Assembly (NCBI GenBank): GCA_023159155.1
Contig: JAJNNX010000014.1
Location: 983,091 to 1,047,090, forward strand
Reading direction: 5' to 3'
DNA: 64,000 nt
From: Ustulina deusta
Taxonomy: Eukaryota; Ascomycota; Sordariomycetes; Xylariales; Xylariaceae
The notes under the pieces were generated by a model. The model made no database searches. It saw only the letters and a list, made by a program, of their open reading frames with translations, and was not told the origin of the DNA. Every line of letters begins with the position of its first letter. The first letter of the stretch is position 1. The position numbers were made by a program, and so were the translations under genes. Below are positions 35,257 through 46,870 of the stretch, one piece after another.

Positions 35257-37118
35257 TACTACGCGCCAGCGTGAGGAAGTAAGGTAAGTCGAGGACACTC
35301 AGGAGTGGGATGGATTTCGGGGCTGGCAGTTTGACGGGTGACACTGTCGAGGCAAAGGCGGATGGGGATGGGGATGGGGATGGGGGGGCGAGGCATGATA
35401 TAGGCCGTCATGCGGGTGTTTGGTGGTCGTGGTCGTGTAACCAGAGCGGGTTGTTATCGCCGAGCACAAACCAATGAGGAGTCGCGCTGCCTTGCCATCC
35501 TGTCGCCTTGTATTCCGAGGCTGGGGCATATCTCGTGTACCCAGGCTGGGTTGCCAGAGAGTGGTGATCCGGTAAGTGAAGTGGGCTTTGTGTGACTTTG
35601 CTCGCTGACAGGAGGATGGGTTGGGAGCGTGTATCACCCGAGGATGGGGTCCGAAATGAAATCCTTGGGTTAGGAAAGGTTTGTTTTTTGGCGGGGGGGG
35701 GGGGGTTGATTTAATTTGGACGAGCTTGCATTAGTGTAGCAAATAGATGGTTATAAGTCGATCGGCAATCGGTTCGAATTGGTTGTTAAGTAAGTATATC
35801 CTGCGAAGATGATTTGGCTAAAGAGGGTGGGTTGCTCAAAGTTTCCTGTTCCTGCATATAGAAACAGTAGGGCAGCAGCCTTGCGGATAGGGTCCTTGGG
35901 GGCTGTTGATATACGCGAACGAATAAATTTAAGTGCGGCTGTGACGAAGTATCGGCACTGACAAGACTCTAAGAGAACAAACTAGAATTCTGTTATATGT
36001 CTATATACTCATAGGTAGGCTATAAGCAATAGAGATAGTGCCTGGGTCGGTGAGTTGTGAGGGTTTCTGAGATTGAACTTGCACATCTTGCAGAAATAAG
36101 TCTATGGGTATGTGAGTGAGGTAACATAGGTATGTTGAAGAAGGGACCCAAGGTAAGGGGTGACAAGAAGGGCCCTGGACAGCGGTTTCCCCCCCCGCCC
36201 AGCTGTTAGCAGAGTTCATGTTAAGTTCCCAGGGAGGTTTCCTGAGTGAAAGTGTCCCGGACTATGAATTTATGCCATGTGCCACTCACCGTACTAGGTA
36301 CCATCCCGTGTTTAGGATGGTTATAAGTCAAAAGCTAACTTCCATTTCCTTGCCGTTTTGTCTTAAGCTAATTTCCCATCTTCAGCCCTACAACACGCTT
36401 GTCGAACTCAAGGACCAGGCTAGCCTTTAGGGATACCTAGGTGTGATCTTGCCAGGAGGTTGTTGCCGTCACGGTTATTTGGCATTCGGTCAAAGTACAT
36501 ACTATTGCAACCTGATTGTGGTCACTCTCACGCCCCTCAACGGTAGGATGTCAGCTTAGCTCGCATCTATCCATTTCGCTTTGGCTCAGCTCATGAAAGG
36601 CGCGCTACATGAGGACCATGCTATCATATAACAAGGCTATTCCTTACTGGAAGGAATCTAGAAACCGAAGACTAAAGGCGGCAGCGTGATGCGTGAGTCT
36701 AGATATTCTGCTATCTTAAAATAGGTTGGCACTTCATAAACGAAGCACTCTATGTAAGAGCAGAGACTAGTCCGGAACCGGCAGACCGATTGAAGTCGCA
36801 TGAGGCCCCCGACTCGATATTAGTCAAGGTATCTCGGACCCATCCAGCCTGCCGCGGTCTGGATCGATGTCTCCTTCGTATTCATGCAGCGCGATGGGTC
36901 CGTCGCCGTGGCACGGTTACAGTATTGGACCGGACGTGGCAATATTACTCTAGCCCGGGAAAACAACAGATGCCCCAGAATCTGGGCTGATTCTACCTAT
37001 ATCATCGGCGGTATCGGGCAATTCTGAGAACGTATTTTATATTCATCACGTCTTCTTCGTTTTAGTGTTTCTGCGAGGGAGACCGTTAGCTAACTCAAGG
37101 ACGCCCGGGACTTCGAAC

Positions 37119-37826
37119 ATGCACTTCAACACGCTTTCGCTTCTCGTAATTGCCGCTTCGGCGGTCCAAGGAGGTGTTGTCCCGGAAGATATTGGCGACT
37201 ACGTCTGGGATGTCACGGGGTGGCAAGCAGGGCTTTCCCATGGCAATCCTGCAGATCCAACGACCAGTTGGTATAGTAAGACTTAGCTTTCTCTTCCATG
37301 CTTCGATTCCGGCTCCGAATGTCTCATATTCTGTGCTCCGTCAATCGCGGCATGATATCCGAAGAGAAGCTATAAATCATGACGATAGTCACTAAAGCGT
37401 CACTAGCGTTCACGGTTTCCGGCTCTGCGTACGGATCCCCAGAATCGGAATCCTACATCCCAGCCTTCGGCGCGCTGTGTTCGGGATCCGGGGCTGGGTT
37501 CCCGTTGTCCTCGGACTATAGCGAATGCGCTGCAGACGCGGAGACCAACGAATCCGGTGCCTCTGTGTCGGCGAGAATCGTGCCTGCTGTGGATAATACG
37601 CAGGCACATATCGCTATCAACTATGTGTTCGCAAATACGTATGTGGAGAATCTTTAATCCTAAGCAAGGGAGGGCCCGAGGAAGGGAGCGGTAGTGTGAT
37701 TACAGGCTGGCTGACGATCCATGGAACAGAGACCAAATAAGGAACTTTACGGCTACCGCCGTGACGGACTGGGCGCGTCTACGGCCGCCATATGATTTTA
37801 CCCTAAGTCCAAGTGAGGTTCTGTAG
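37119..37826 (+). CDS. Small secreted protein (172 residues), effector-like
   Basis: Three exons: 37119..37275, 37398..37638 and 37706..37826 (GT..AG, phases join). The start is MHFNTLSLLVIAASAVQGGV: a short basic/polar N-region, a hydrophobic core and an Ala/Gly cleavage zone, that is a signal peptide of about 18 residues. The mature protein has WDVTGWQAGLS, FTVSGSAYGSPESESYIPAFGALCSGSG, SARIVPAVDN and ends PYDFTLSPSEVL. The layout (W..AG, F.V.G, P.F.A.CSG, SARL.PA.DN) resembles a family of small fungal secreted proteins of unknown function. The second acceptor is uncertain: an AG at 37388 would also keep frame and add three residues. It has only two cysteines. A role in host interaction is speculation from size and secretion. 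Confidence 0.75.
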
Positions 37827-38583
37827 GCCGTTCTATTGGCTGTGGGCATCGAAGTCTACATCACGCATGTTACATCCTAAGGGAGAGAGAGGCGTCGTCG
37901 GGCGCGATGTCGGATCAAAGGGATTGGGCGTGGATGGCTGGTGCGGGCTTATGACTTATACTAGTACCACGGTAATGGAACATGCATTGGATTTTTTTAT
38001 CCTTTTCGAATCCAACACGAGTTCATGACCTATGAATCGACGGGTATGATTAGTTCTATCTACCGAGCTGACTTCCTTCGAGAGGATTGGTGTAACACCA
38101 GTCCCTACCTATTCAGCAGCGGTAGTTGGCACGGCGGGTGCTCACGAACTTAGCGTTTTGTGCCGCAAGTTCTCCATCCCTGTGAATTAGGAACGCATTT
38201 TCAACGCGACATGTCATACATACTATTTGGAGGTCTGTTTCCCGCCTTCTGTTTGGTTAAATGTTCACACTGTTGTTGGAATGCGGAGAGACATTCGAGT
38301 TGCAGACTACACGTTACACCTACAGACAACCTCACCCTTGCGATAGAGTACATAAAACATACATCATACATAATCTCAAGCCAGGACATGTGATATTGGG
38401 CTTTGGTTACACCCAGCTCAAATGCCGTGGTTTCATGCAACGGGCAGAAGTGGTGACCGCTCAATTCTATAAAGCCTGCTTTTCGGCCTCCCTCCTCTCA
38501 GAAACCACTCTACTCTTCCAAATCTCCCCCACGGCCCTCCACCTAGTATTGATTTTTGCGAACGGGATTGCGCGCTGTGCACA
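37827..38583. other. Intergenic region, no gene seen
   Basis: This lies between the secreted protein and the next unrecognised gene. The TATA element at 38468 is listed separately. Confidence 0.5.
38468..38474 (+). promoter_or_regulatory. TATA box
   Basis: TATAAAG lies 116 bp upstream of the ATG at 38584. Confidence 0.45.
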
Positions 38584-39201
38584 ATGGCTCCTCGCCGGAA
38601 CGGCCCACGGGAGACATCCCAAGCCACCGACCGAATCACACCGAAACGACTGGCGTTGGAGAAGCTGCATCAGGTCCGCCCGCACATGTTGGTAGATACG
38701 GCCGACTACCCGCTCCTGGAGGCCTTCGTATTCAATCTATTTGAGATGCTCTACGACATTCGGCTGAAGACCGCACACGACATCCATCTCCGCGTGCGGC
38801 GGGACACAGACGAAGTCCGGATCGACATCTGGATGTACGAGCCCAGCCTGCCCTTCCGGAGCCGGTATTTCCTCGAGGCGACGCAGTACTTCGTGTCGAA
38901 AATGTGGCACAGGAACTCGCCCGAGCTGCCCATGTCGTTCTGCATGCACTGGCTGCTGCACGAGGCGCGGGGGATGAACGAAGTCGTGCGCTACTACGGG
39001 CCGGAGACGGGGTGTTTCGGGCCGTTCGACCTCTTCGGAATCCTCCGCTGCTTCGAGCGGCCCGGCCTCGACTTGGGATGGATCCAACTGCCGGGAGGCA
39101 CGGGAGCACCCGACGATATTCGTATCCTAGCCGCCTTCTACCGGACGCCGCAGTTTCGATACCACGAGAGCTACGCCGAGTTATTGCAAGGTGAGGACTG
39201 A
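38584..39201 (+). CDS. Unrecognised protein, 205 residues
   Basis: Single exon with favourable start context (CACAATGGC) and a TATA element 116 bp upstream. GC content and codon use are higher in GC than the flanks, which supports real coding. The protein starts basic (MAPRRNGPRETSQATDRITPKR) and then has an alpha/beta-looking body (LLEAFVFNLFEMLYDIRLK, FLEATQYFVSKMWHR, FCMHWLLHEARGMNEVVRYYG). There is no signal peptide or membrane segment. I do not recognise a family. It is probably a lineage-specific protein. Confidence 0.6.
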   Translation: MAPRRNGPRETSQATDRITPKRLALEKLHQVRPHMLVDTADYPLLEAFVFNLFEMLYDIRLKTAHDIHLRVRRDTDEVRIDIWMYEPSLPFRSRYFLEATQYFVSKMWHRNSPELPMSFCMHWLLHEARGMNEVVRYYGPETGCFGPFDLFGILRCFERPGLDLGWIQLPGGTGAPDDIRILAAFYRTPQFRYHESYAELLQGED

Positions 39202-41243
39202 AGAAGGCGTGAAAGGGGCATTATATTCCAAGAACTAGCAATATGAATAGGGTAAAAACCTCAGCAATATACTAAGTGGACCTAGAACGGCTATATAGAT
39301 ATAGCACCTTCGGCTCGGCTAAAAGGGGCGTGACGGGTATAGTCTAATATAAGGAGATTTTAGAGCATTTGGAGGGAACAGCGAAGTTGTAGAAGATATG
39401 GAGATAATTGACATGGGAACCACCGTAAGGGGTAATATAGGCACTGTCCTTCGTACCTTCCCACGGAAGTACTTACAGACGGATATTTTATATAAGAGAG
39501 GGAAGATAATAAAGCAGAGTTTATTTATTACGAAGCATTGATCTACCTGCTTCATAATCTATTTTAGCTTCCATGGGGGAAAAAAATATAATGTGTTATC
39601 TACCCTCCATGGAGCGTTTTTGGGGGGCCCTAAGGCAGAACAGTGTTCCCCCCTAACGTATTCATGATCGGTATAAAGCACTCTGGAATAGGTGAACAAG
39701 TTAAGATACAGAAAGGCAACTATTGTCACTGCAGAATCCCACACAAAGCAATTTTGTCTTCAGGCCGGAAAGTGACACACATTATATAGCTCCTAAATGT
39801 GTCTTGGGATATCGTCTTCTAGGGGTATTTGATGTTCTCCGAACATCCCGTGTCCGGTCGTCATCGAAGGCGAGATTGGCGAGCAGGGGTATAGAAACGC
39901 GGTCCGCGGCCGTTGTCCCGTGACACGAGATTCATTACACGAGTTTAGGGTTGCGGGTTAGGTCTGTATATTGGGTCTCTTTGATTGGTGGTTATTGTCC
40001 TGAAATGGAATACTTTCTAAGCGAAACTCGATAATAGGTAGTTAACCCGTTACTCAGAACACCCACCTTTGTTGTTGTTTGCTATTGATAACTCGAGCGT
40101 TGAGCGATTTCTCACATCCATAGGCTCCTATCGATGTTGTCTTCTCCTCCTCACTTGCTTATCCCTCGTATGACGTAACGCAACAACAAGGGCCGCGAAG
40201 CTCAAGATGATTATTACACCCTATAACAGAGGCACTCATAGCACTCACGATTTCCTATCAACTCCTCATCATGGATCTCGATTGGCACGGGTGTGAGACT
40301 CATTCCCGACTCCCCTGTCCATCTGATCTATGAAACAGACGTGGTCAAGAAGAAGGTAGCTACGTCTGGGGGAATTTTCGCCACTACGAAGAACACTATG
40401 AAAATAGTGCTGAACAATCCAGACGGCGGGCAGAAGAGCCGCTTTACTGAGCGCGGAAGCGGAAGACGCGACGGACAAGCGGGAAATGAGTATCTAACAG
40501 GGCGGGGAGTGCCAGAGTTGGGATGGCAGGGAAAAGGAGAACGATTGTTTGATAAAATCGTCACTAATAGCATCCCTTTCCTTGCTATCCGAGGCAAACA
40601 CAATTTGCCTTGACCGCTCTCTTTGGATGTTCGAATGAAGAAGACTGGACCCTAGGGGCTCAGGTCCAGGCCAACTCGGGAGGTCGGTGAGTATATATTC
40701 GTTTCTATAACTGCCTCCTAATCGACCACGAGGCTGACGTTTGCGCACACATCGGGTAAAGCCTGACAAGGGACGGCCGGCTCGACTCGTCATGTGAGGA
40801 CTTCTGGAGCGAAACTAGGTCAACTGGACAAACATGAGAGACGATGGTGTACAACTTAGAGCGCCTTAGCAGCGCAGACACGACAGTCGACATCCTCTAG
40901 AACATTGCTTGTGTGTTAGAACCCGTTGGGTACGAAAAAAAGGCGCGTGAGAAGCAAGGGGTCGACATACCTGCCGTCCCACCATAGCTACTGGTTTGTT
41001 CCTGCTAGCTGAGGCGAAAGGAGTCGTCATCTTTTTCTGCCAATGCCCTCGTCATACCGGGCGACAGCAATCATCGTTCCCCGGAGGACGGACTTCCTTT
41101 TCGTCTATAAAATCTCCATCTGTCCGTCCGGCCCCAAACATACCAGCGTTCACATCATATCTCTACACCATCATTTCCTGCCAACGCCACGCCGACACCT
41201 GCCCCCCCCCCCCGAAACTCCCACCGTGGCCTGCAACGCTGAG
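39202..41243. other. Intergenic region, no gene seen
   Basis: About 2 kb lies between two unrecognised genes. Open frames are short and show no resemblance to known families. A C-run of about 10 bases lies near 41204 just before the next gene. Confidence 0.5.
41106..41112 (+). promoter_or_regulatory. TATA box
   Basis: TATAAAA lies 138 bp upstream of the proposed ATG at 41244. Confidence 0.45.
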
Positions 41244-42099
41244 ATGAGCGGCTTTCATATCCACGGCATCAAAAGGGCCCACAATGTCCGAGACGGGCAA
41301 GGCGAGTCTTCTCGCTCCCGCCTCCCTCCACCAGGCACTTTGGATCTTCTCAGGCAATTCATGGAATCCCCGGGGCGCGAACAGTTCATGTCCGACAATA
41401 CGCCAAGACTCATCCACGACTACAAAACGCGGTACCCGATGACGGAGAGGCTCGATAGGTTCGTGACGAGACTAGCACACGCCGCCTTCAGACTGTACAA
41501 GAAGCGTCTGGACGTCCTCGATCTCCTTGAATGTCAGTTCGAACTAGGCGAGACCGAGATGTATGGAGTGCCAAGCTTGACCTTCGGCATCACTTGTTTT
41601 CGGGACGATGTTGATATGGAGATTGATTATATGGTCAGTATGGTTATACCTCTTTTGTGATGTGGTAAAAGTTGCTCAACATATGGAGTTTCTAATGTCG
41701 TTACTCCTACGGACTTACCAAACTGTGGATATCGTCTCCGATGAATGGCAAATTACTGACTCTAAGACCTATATTAACAAGACGGTGCGTCGCATGGCCG
41801 AGATGATATTTCGGGACGCGTACGTCGGGGCTGAATACCAATCCTTGGCAAGCAAAATCTATCTATTAATACAGGAGGAGCCGCCCTTCATGGAGGAGGC
41901 TGGCAAGATGAAGGTCAATCCGAGAGTTGGATGGTCCAGGTTTGGTACAATCGCGCTCCGTGACTACGATGAGCGCTGTTGTGACCTCTTGCCGGACGTC
42001 AGGATGTGCTTGAGGGCTTGCGGGACGCCAACGATACCGCTGCGCGAGTGGTTTTGGATCTATATTACCCACAGCTGGATGAGACAAAATCAGTCCTGA
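41244..42099 (+). CDS. Unrecognised protein with one probable intron
   Basis: Exon 1 runs from ATG 41244 to 41633 (130 codons, starting MSGFHIHGIKRAHNVRDG) and meets a GTCAGT donor. Reading resumes in the second exon to the stop at 42097-42099 (TYINKTVRRMAEMIFRDAYVGAEYQSLA...). The acceptor is not certain: AG at about 41687, or the AAG at 41766-41768 preceded by a TACTGAC branch-point-like sequence, both keep phase 0. The second exon has a conserved-looking WFWIYITHSWM end. No signal peptide, membrane segment or family was recognised. Like the 38584 gene, it is a soluble protein of about 250 residues in a gene-poor area; I see no clear homology between the two. Confidence 0.55.
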
Positions 42100-42247
42100 C
42101 GGTACATCGAACACTTGTGTGTTAGGAAATCTGCGTATGAATTTTTTTAAACTGCACATCTAGGATCTAGCTCTCGCGCGTAAGTGTCAGCATGTTCGTA
42201 ATCATGTAACATGTAGCACAAGGGGCATCTAATATACGGCGTCAAGT

Positions 42248-43749
42248 CTAAACGGCGCTGTGGATGCTCAGATTATCTTCTCGGAAGATCAGTAAAGCGA
42301 GTCGATGTCTGACAAATAGACCAAATAACCCCGCCAGTGTTTGCATAACCGTGATCTCTATAGCCAGTGTATCTTCCCTCATTGGTCCCCGCCAAACCAG
42401 CCATAGGTTGAGTAGAGTGAAGTTACTTGTCTCTTCTATTCGGCCATCTTCATCTTGCTTGAGCCGCAAGAGCCTAAATTGGGCCAGGAGGCGCAATGTA
42501 TGAGCAATGATGGGATGTGGCTGTTTTTCCTTGTCCCATTTGGTGAGACTAGGCTCCAGTAATCCCGTTCGAGCATTGAAATGCGGTAGTCGGTGACGTG
42601 GGCATGGGACCAGACCAAAAAGCTGCGGCACGCTATAGACGAAGTTGAAGATCTGAGGGATCAGGAGGAGGATCAATGTTTTGGAGAAGTGGCCGAGGAT
42701 GCTGACAACAACGAAGACCATGCCAGCAAAGTAACAATAAGTATCTCCCACGAAGACTCGGGCTGGATACCAGTTATGGTAGAGGAGGGCAAAGCTCACG
42801 CCCAGGAAAGGCAGGAGGAAGAAAAGTGAGAACAGGTGCGAGTCTGTGGCCGGATGGGGATATGGCGTGAATAGGTAAAGAGCGTCATTGAAGGCCAACA
42901 AGAGCGCAATGACGATGCTCTGGGTGACTTCGATGCCGTTTATGCCAGCTAGGATATTGATACTATTCGGGCTGAATATACAGAAGGCGGCCATGTAGAC
43001 ATAGTAGAGTATGCCGAGATCGAGCAGTTCGCGGCCGACGTAGGGCTGGAGGAAGGTGGGCAGAACGATGGAGGTGACGCCGAAGTCGACAAAGTAGATG
43101 ATCAGCAGCGGGATGGAGGCAAAGGCGGGGATGAAGAATTTGTGGCGCCAACGGATGTCGAAGAGGTCGTCGCCGATGCCGAGAAGGGTGATGCTCTGGA
43201 GAGAGATGATTGCCGACAGGAAGGACGCCAGCTGGAAGACTCTGGTCAGTCGCGGGCGGATACGGAAAAAAGAAGTAGAGAAGGAAAGGAGAGAGAGAGA
43301 CTGAAAGAGATGCATACCTTACTATGCGGGAACTTGTGCAGCAGTCTGCCCTTCTCGACAAACTCGGCGTTCATGACCACGTCCCGGTTCCCACCACCAC
43401 TAGTGGCGACCACGATGTCCTTGTAGAAGGGGAAGGGGATGAAGACGATGACGATCAGGAGATAGACGACGGCACAGACGGCGCCCATGCACTCGGGCAG
43501 GTCGTGGGTGTTGTTGGCCTTGGACAGATCGCGGCCCTTGAGGCCGGCCTTGATGAAGGTCGGGCCGAGCCATCGGATGGTGGCGTAGGTCGCCGCGAAG
43601 GCGAGGCCGCTGAGCGCGACCGACGCGATCAAGGGCTCGCCATCGCCGTCCAGGGTCCTAACGAGGACGGCGACGCAGACGAGAGACAGGGCGCTGAGAT
43701 TGATGGTTTCGGTGCGCGAGAGCGCCATCGACGCTACTTGGTTGGCCAT
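42248..43749 (-). CDS. UDP-GlcNAc:dolichyl-phosphate GlcNAc-1-phosphate transferase (Alg7)
   Basis: Alg7 catalyses the first committed step of N-glycan precursor assembly in the ER membrane and is the target of tunicamycin. Exons: 43749..43318 and 43231..42248 with an 86-nt GT..AG intron; 471 residues, within the family's usual size. Repeated hydrophobic segments make about ten membrane spans. Diagnostic motifs: KGRDLSKANNTHDLPECMGAVCA near the N-terminus, GIGDDLFDIRWRHK (Asp165-Asp166), INGIEVTQS, FNDALYLFTP, and HNWYPARVFVGDTYCYFAGM, with the acidic catalytic residues in place. The C-terminal loop PCPRHRLPHFNARTGLLEPS is also typical. The start is the first ATG in frame. Confidence 0.95.
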
Positions 43750-44234
43750 GTTGGAGGGTCGCGCATCGTCGTGGCCGAGGAGGGAAGCGACACGAAGAGG
43801 ACCGGCTGCGTCAGGGGTGGTGTACCTAGTAGTAGAACAGAGACGACAGGAAGTCGAGAAAGAAACGGGGAAGAGGTAGAAATGACCTCACATGTTGGAC
43901 AGTAGGAGGGGGAGGATATGGCCACTTAGCATCTTTATTGGTGGGGTTGTTCAACCACAAAAAAAAAAAAAAGGTCGTCGTCGCAAACAAACTACAAACC
44001 CGTGTCGTGGCCTCAACTGTTTCATAAGGCTGAACTATAGCCGATATGCCTTCGTTTTTAACGAAAGAAGAATGATTTGAGTGGAACAATAGGAACCAAA
44101 TTGGGATTAGTTCGCATTAGCGTCCTTGGCATACAAGGTTACCCCAACCTAGCCGCACCTACCAACTTAGCTACACCTACTAACCCATATAGACCTAGCT
44201 ACCTAGGTACCATAGCGGGAAGATACGTGGGGAA

Positions 44235-44280
44235 ACAATGATTGTTTTGACACAATGATTGTTTTCAGAACAATGATTGT
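44235..44280. repeat. Three spaced copies of ACAATGATTGT
   Basis: Copies start at 44235, 44252 and 44270, about 17-18 nt apart. Each unit is nearly palindromic (ACAAT-g-ATTGT). Confidence 0.85.
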
Positions 44281-44399
44281 GAGATCTTAAGTACCAGACA
44301 GGCAATTTTATATGGCAAGGTACTTCTAGAAGTACGTCTGTGTTCGGCACCTGTCCTCACCTGTCTGGGCCTACACCAACCAACCTAGCCCATAGCCCC

Positions 44400-44520
44400 T
44401 ACAGACCTATCCTGACAGCCGCCATACAGACCTAGCCATACAGACAGACTTACAGACACACACATACAGACCTAGCCCATACAGCCCATACAGCGTATAG
44501 CCCCTATAGCCCATACAGCC
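44400..44520. repeat. CATACAG / CCTAGCC interspersed tandem repeat
   Basis: Irregular tandem units built from CATACAGACCTAGCC and CCCATACAG recur about ten times. The sequence is low complexity without coding frame. Confidence 0.75.
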
Positions 44521-45720
44521 TTGAACACTAACACAACTGCCCTTACAACCGCAATCGCAACTGCTTCTTTTAATGAACCCTTATATATAGCAATTATAGC
44601 GCTTCTCGCACGCATAATTAACCCTTGTAACATAATCATAATACTTTATAATTGTAGACTGTAGCCCTGTAGTTCGAACCTAAGCTGTACCGCAAAATAT
44701 ATAGCAAAATATTTGTATATTTATTACTTCATTGTTTACCTACTCTTTTCCACGCTACGGTATATAAACCTGCAACTAGCAGCCATACATACTTAAGACT
44801 GACGGGCCTATGACTAACACCTATTGACAGCCTAGGTTTTGACCGACAAAAAATCCTTCGTTTTACTTAGGAGTAAACTCCTTTACTGAAAAGAAAGGTA
44901 ATCCTTACCTATAAGAGATATAGAAAGGAAAGAGAATTAAGACACAATGCTAGCTCTTTCTCTAAGTGCTTTTTAGTACGACGTTAAGAGAGGAGGCCCT
45001 GCAGGACTTTCTACTAGCTACTGAAATATGCACAAGAGAGTGGTTACTTTCTAATGAATCAAGACTATAAAAGCAAAAAAAACAAGAATAAAGTACTAGA
45101 ACAAGACAGAAAACCATACCGAAGGGATAGATATAAAATAAACCGATTTCCTATATATATATCTTTAGTTTAGATACCGCGCTGTAGCCCCTGGGGGCCC
45201 TATGTGTGTAATAAGAAAAAAAAACTACTTCACAACATTAATAACATGCTCGACGCCACAAGGGATCTCTTTGAAAGGATAGCGAGCAACAAAAACCAGA
45301 TATTCCTCACCTACCCAGCTTTTATTACTTAGTCTATTTTCCACCAACCTGGAGAAATGCTTATAGAGCAATTGAATTATAGATTTATATTGATCTATCG
45401 CGGAGATGTGGGTCGATATACCGTTGTTGGTAAACTGACGACAAGAGCGTTGTTTTATCCGTCAGATGATGTCCACATTCTGCTGGTGTTGTAGTTGGTA
45501 AAGCTAGGTCGGTATAGCTCCAGGCAGAGGCAGAGGCAGAGGCACGGCCGCCAGATATTCAGGCTTGTCCCTTTCATTGCTTGCTGTTATATGTGCTCTA
45601 AGCGTAACTCCCTAACACCAAGACTCCCGAAGCGGTGGAATTCGGCCTGGTTGGCAGTTAGGGGGGAGTGCAGGAGAAGCTTGTCCATCAGTCTAACTAA
45701 TCATCTGAGAGCAGCCCTGC

Positions 45721-46870
45721 TCAAGAGGAGAAATCTCCGCTGACAAAGACCACCTGTACTGCGGCGTATCTTTTCTCATTCCAAATAAGTAATGATCCAT
45801 TTCATAGAGAGATCAGTGGATGGGAGATACTCACGCAGCAGTCGTAGCAATGATTTCGGCGTTCCGCGCATCGGTCAAGACCGTCAACGCGAGCGAACAC
45901 AAGGCCGAAAAGGCGACGATGGTGATGAGGCGAGCGCTTTGTGACCGGATATAATATAGGACGACGATTGACAAAACGGGCAGAAGAGATGACGCAATGA
46001 CGGCCAGAATACGGACGAAGCCTCGGACGCGGCGAGTGGAGGAGAAGTTTAAGATGCCCCGGGTGCGACGCCGATCTTCCTGTTGTGCGTGTACGAGAGC
46101 GCGAATTAGCCATTGCCCTCGGGCATACTAGCAGTATCGGGACGCCATTAATACTTACCTCACCTTGGAAGAGGCAGCAAAGAACTTGAGGAGGAAAGAC
46201 GTCATGGGATCCAAGGCAGTGCCACCCAGAGCCACGAGATCAACGTACGACTCGTCCTGGAGGAAGTGTTTATCTTTATCTTTTAAAGCGGCCCTGTTGT
46301 AACCAACGAATTCATTCAGCGTTTTCCACGTCCTTCGTCGCGGCCTTCGAAGTGCTAAGATGGAAGCTTGAGCTTGCAGCGCGTTGTCTGTGGCCTTGTT
46401 TAGTTACCGAAGGGTCCAGATAACTCCAGTATAATACCTGACTCAAGGGAATGAAAGTTGAAAACTGGGGGGCTGGGATGCCCTGTCTTACTGTACTGCT
46501 CAAGCTTCCGTCGGATTTCATTTACGAGCTCTAGATGCTCTTTGCCCTCCTCGCTCCCGGTCATCTTGTCCCATGACCGCGGGACTTCCCAGCCTGCGAG
46601 GCCCTTGGAAAATTTATTGAGCGTCATATCAAGCGCTAAAAGCCTTGATTCGAGGTGAGACAGCTCAGCTTGCAGGTATAAAAGGTTGCGGGCATTGAGA
46701 GAGGCGAAACGACGAAACCTGAGGAATAAGTCACCCGGTAATTCCTTAACAGCCTGTCTTAGAATGTATCTTTTGGCCTACATTAACAAATCGTCGTCCG
46801 CACCCATCGCGTCCGCAATGGCGCCGTATCCGATTGGCCCACTCGACTGCAACGGGATGCCATTGTCCAT
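45721..46870 (-). pseudogene. DUF6594 family protein gene with an in-frame stop
   Basis: Exons, all phase-consistent: 46870..46492, 46387..46164, 46079..45835, 45769..45721. Family marks are FRRFASLNARNLLYLQAELSHLE near the N-terminus, then a Gly/Leu-rich middle (QDESYVDLVALGGTALDP). The C-terminus has two or three membrane segments (FVRILAVIASSLLPVLSIVVLYYI, then LITIVAFSALCSLALTVL) and the signature DARNAEIIATTAAYAAV, as in fungal DUF6594 proteins of unknown function. The reading frame from ATG 46870 is interrupted by TAG at 46780-46778, after which AKRYILRQAVKELPGDLFL continues in the same frame. Everything else is intact, so it is either a recent pseudogene (CAG to TAG fits a C-to-T change), a read error, or a gene starting at a later ATG. 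Confidence 0.8.

Larger units (their letters stand above)
33181..37118. other. Gene-free stretch with microsatellites
   Basis: This 3.9-kb stretch follows the Set3-like gene. Open frames are short or made of simple repeats. It contains TTG repeats (34508-34536), CGT repeats (34794-34813), TCTTTC/CT repeats (35191-35256), GATGGG repeats (35361-35387) and a run of 13 G (35693-35705). No gene is recognised. Confidence 0.6.
43750..45720. other. Gene-free stretch with short repeats
   Basis: Two kilobases between the Alg7 start and the DUF6594 relic. It contains a run of 14 A (43959-43972), three spaced copies of ACAATGATTGT (44235-44280), CATACAG-type repeats (44400-44520) and, from about 44560 to 45240, an AT-rich patch that may be a small RIP-decayed repeat. 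No gene is recognised. Confidence 0.6.

Noticed and set aside
43324..43905. 193-codon plus-strand frame
   Set aside because: Antisense of the first Alg7 exon.
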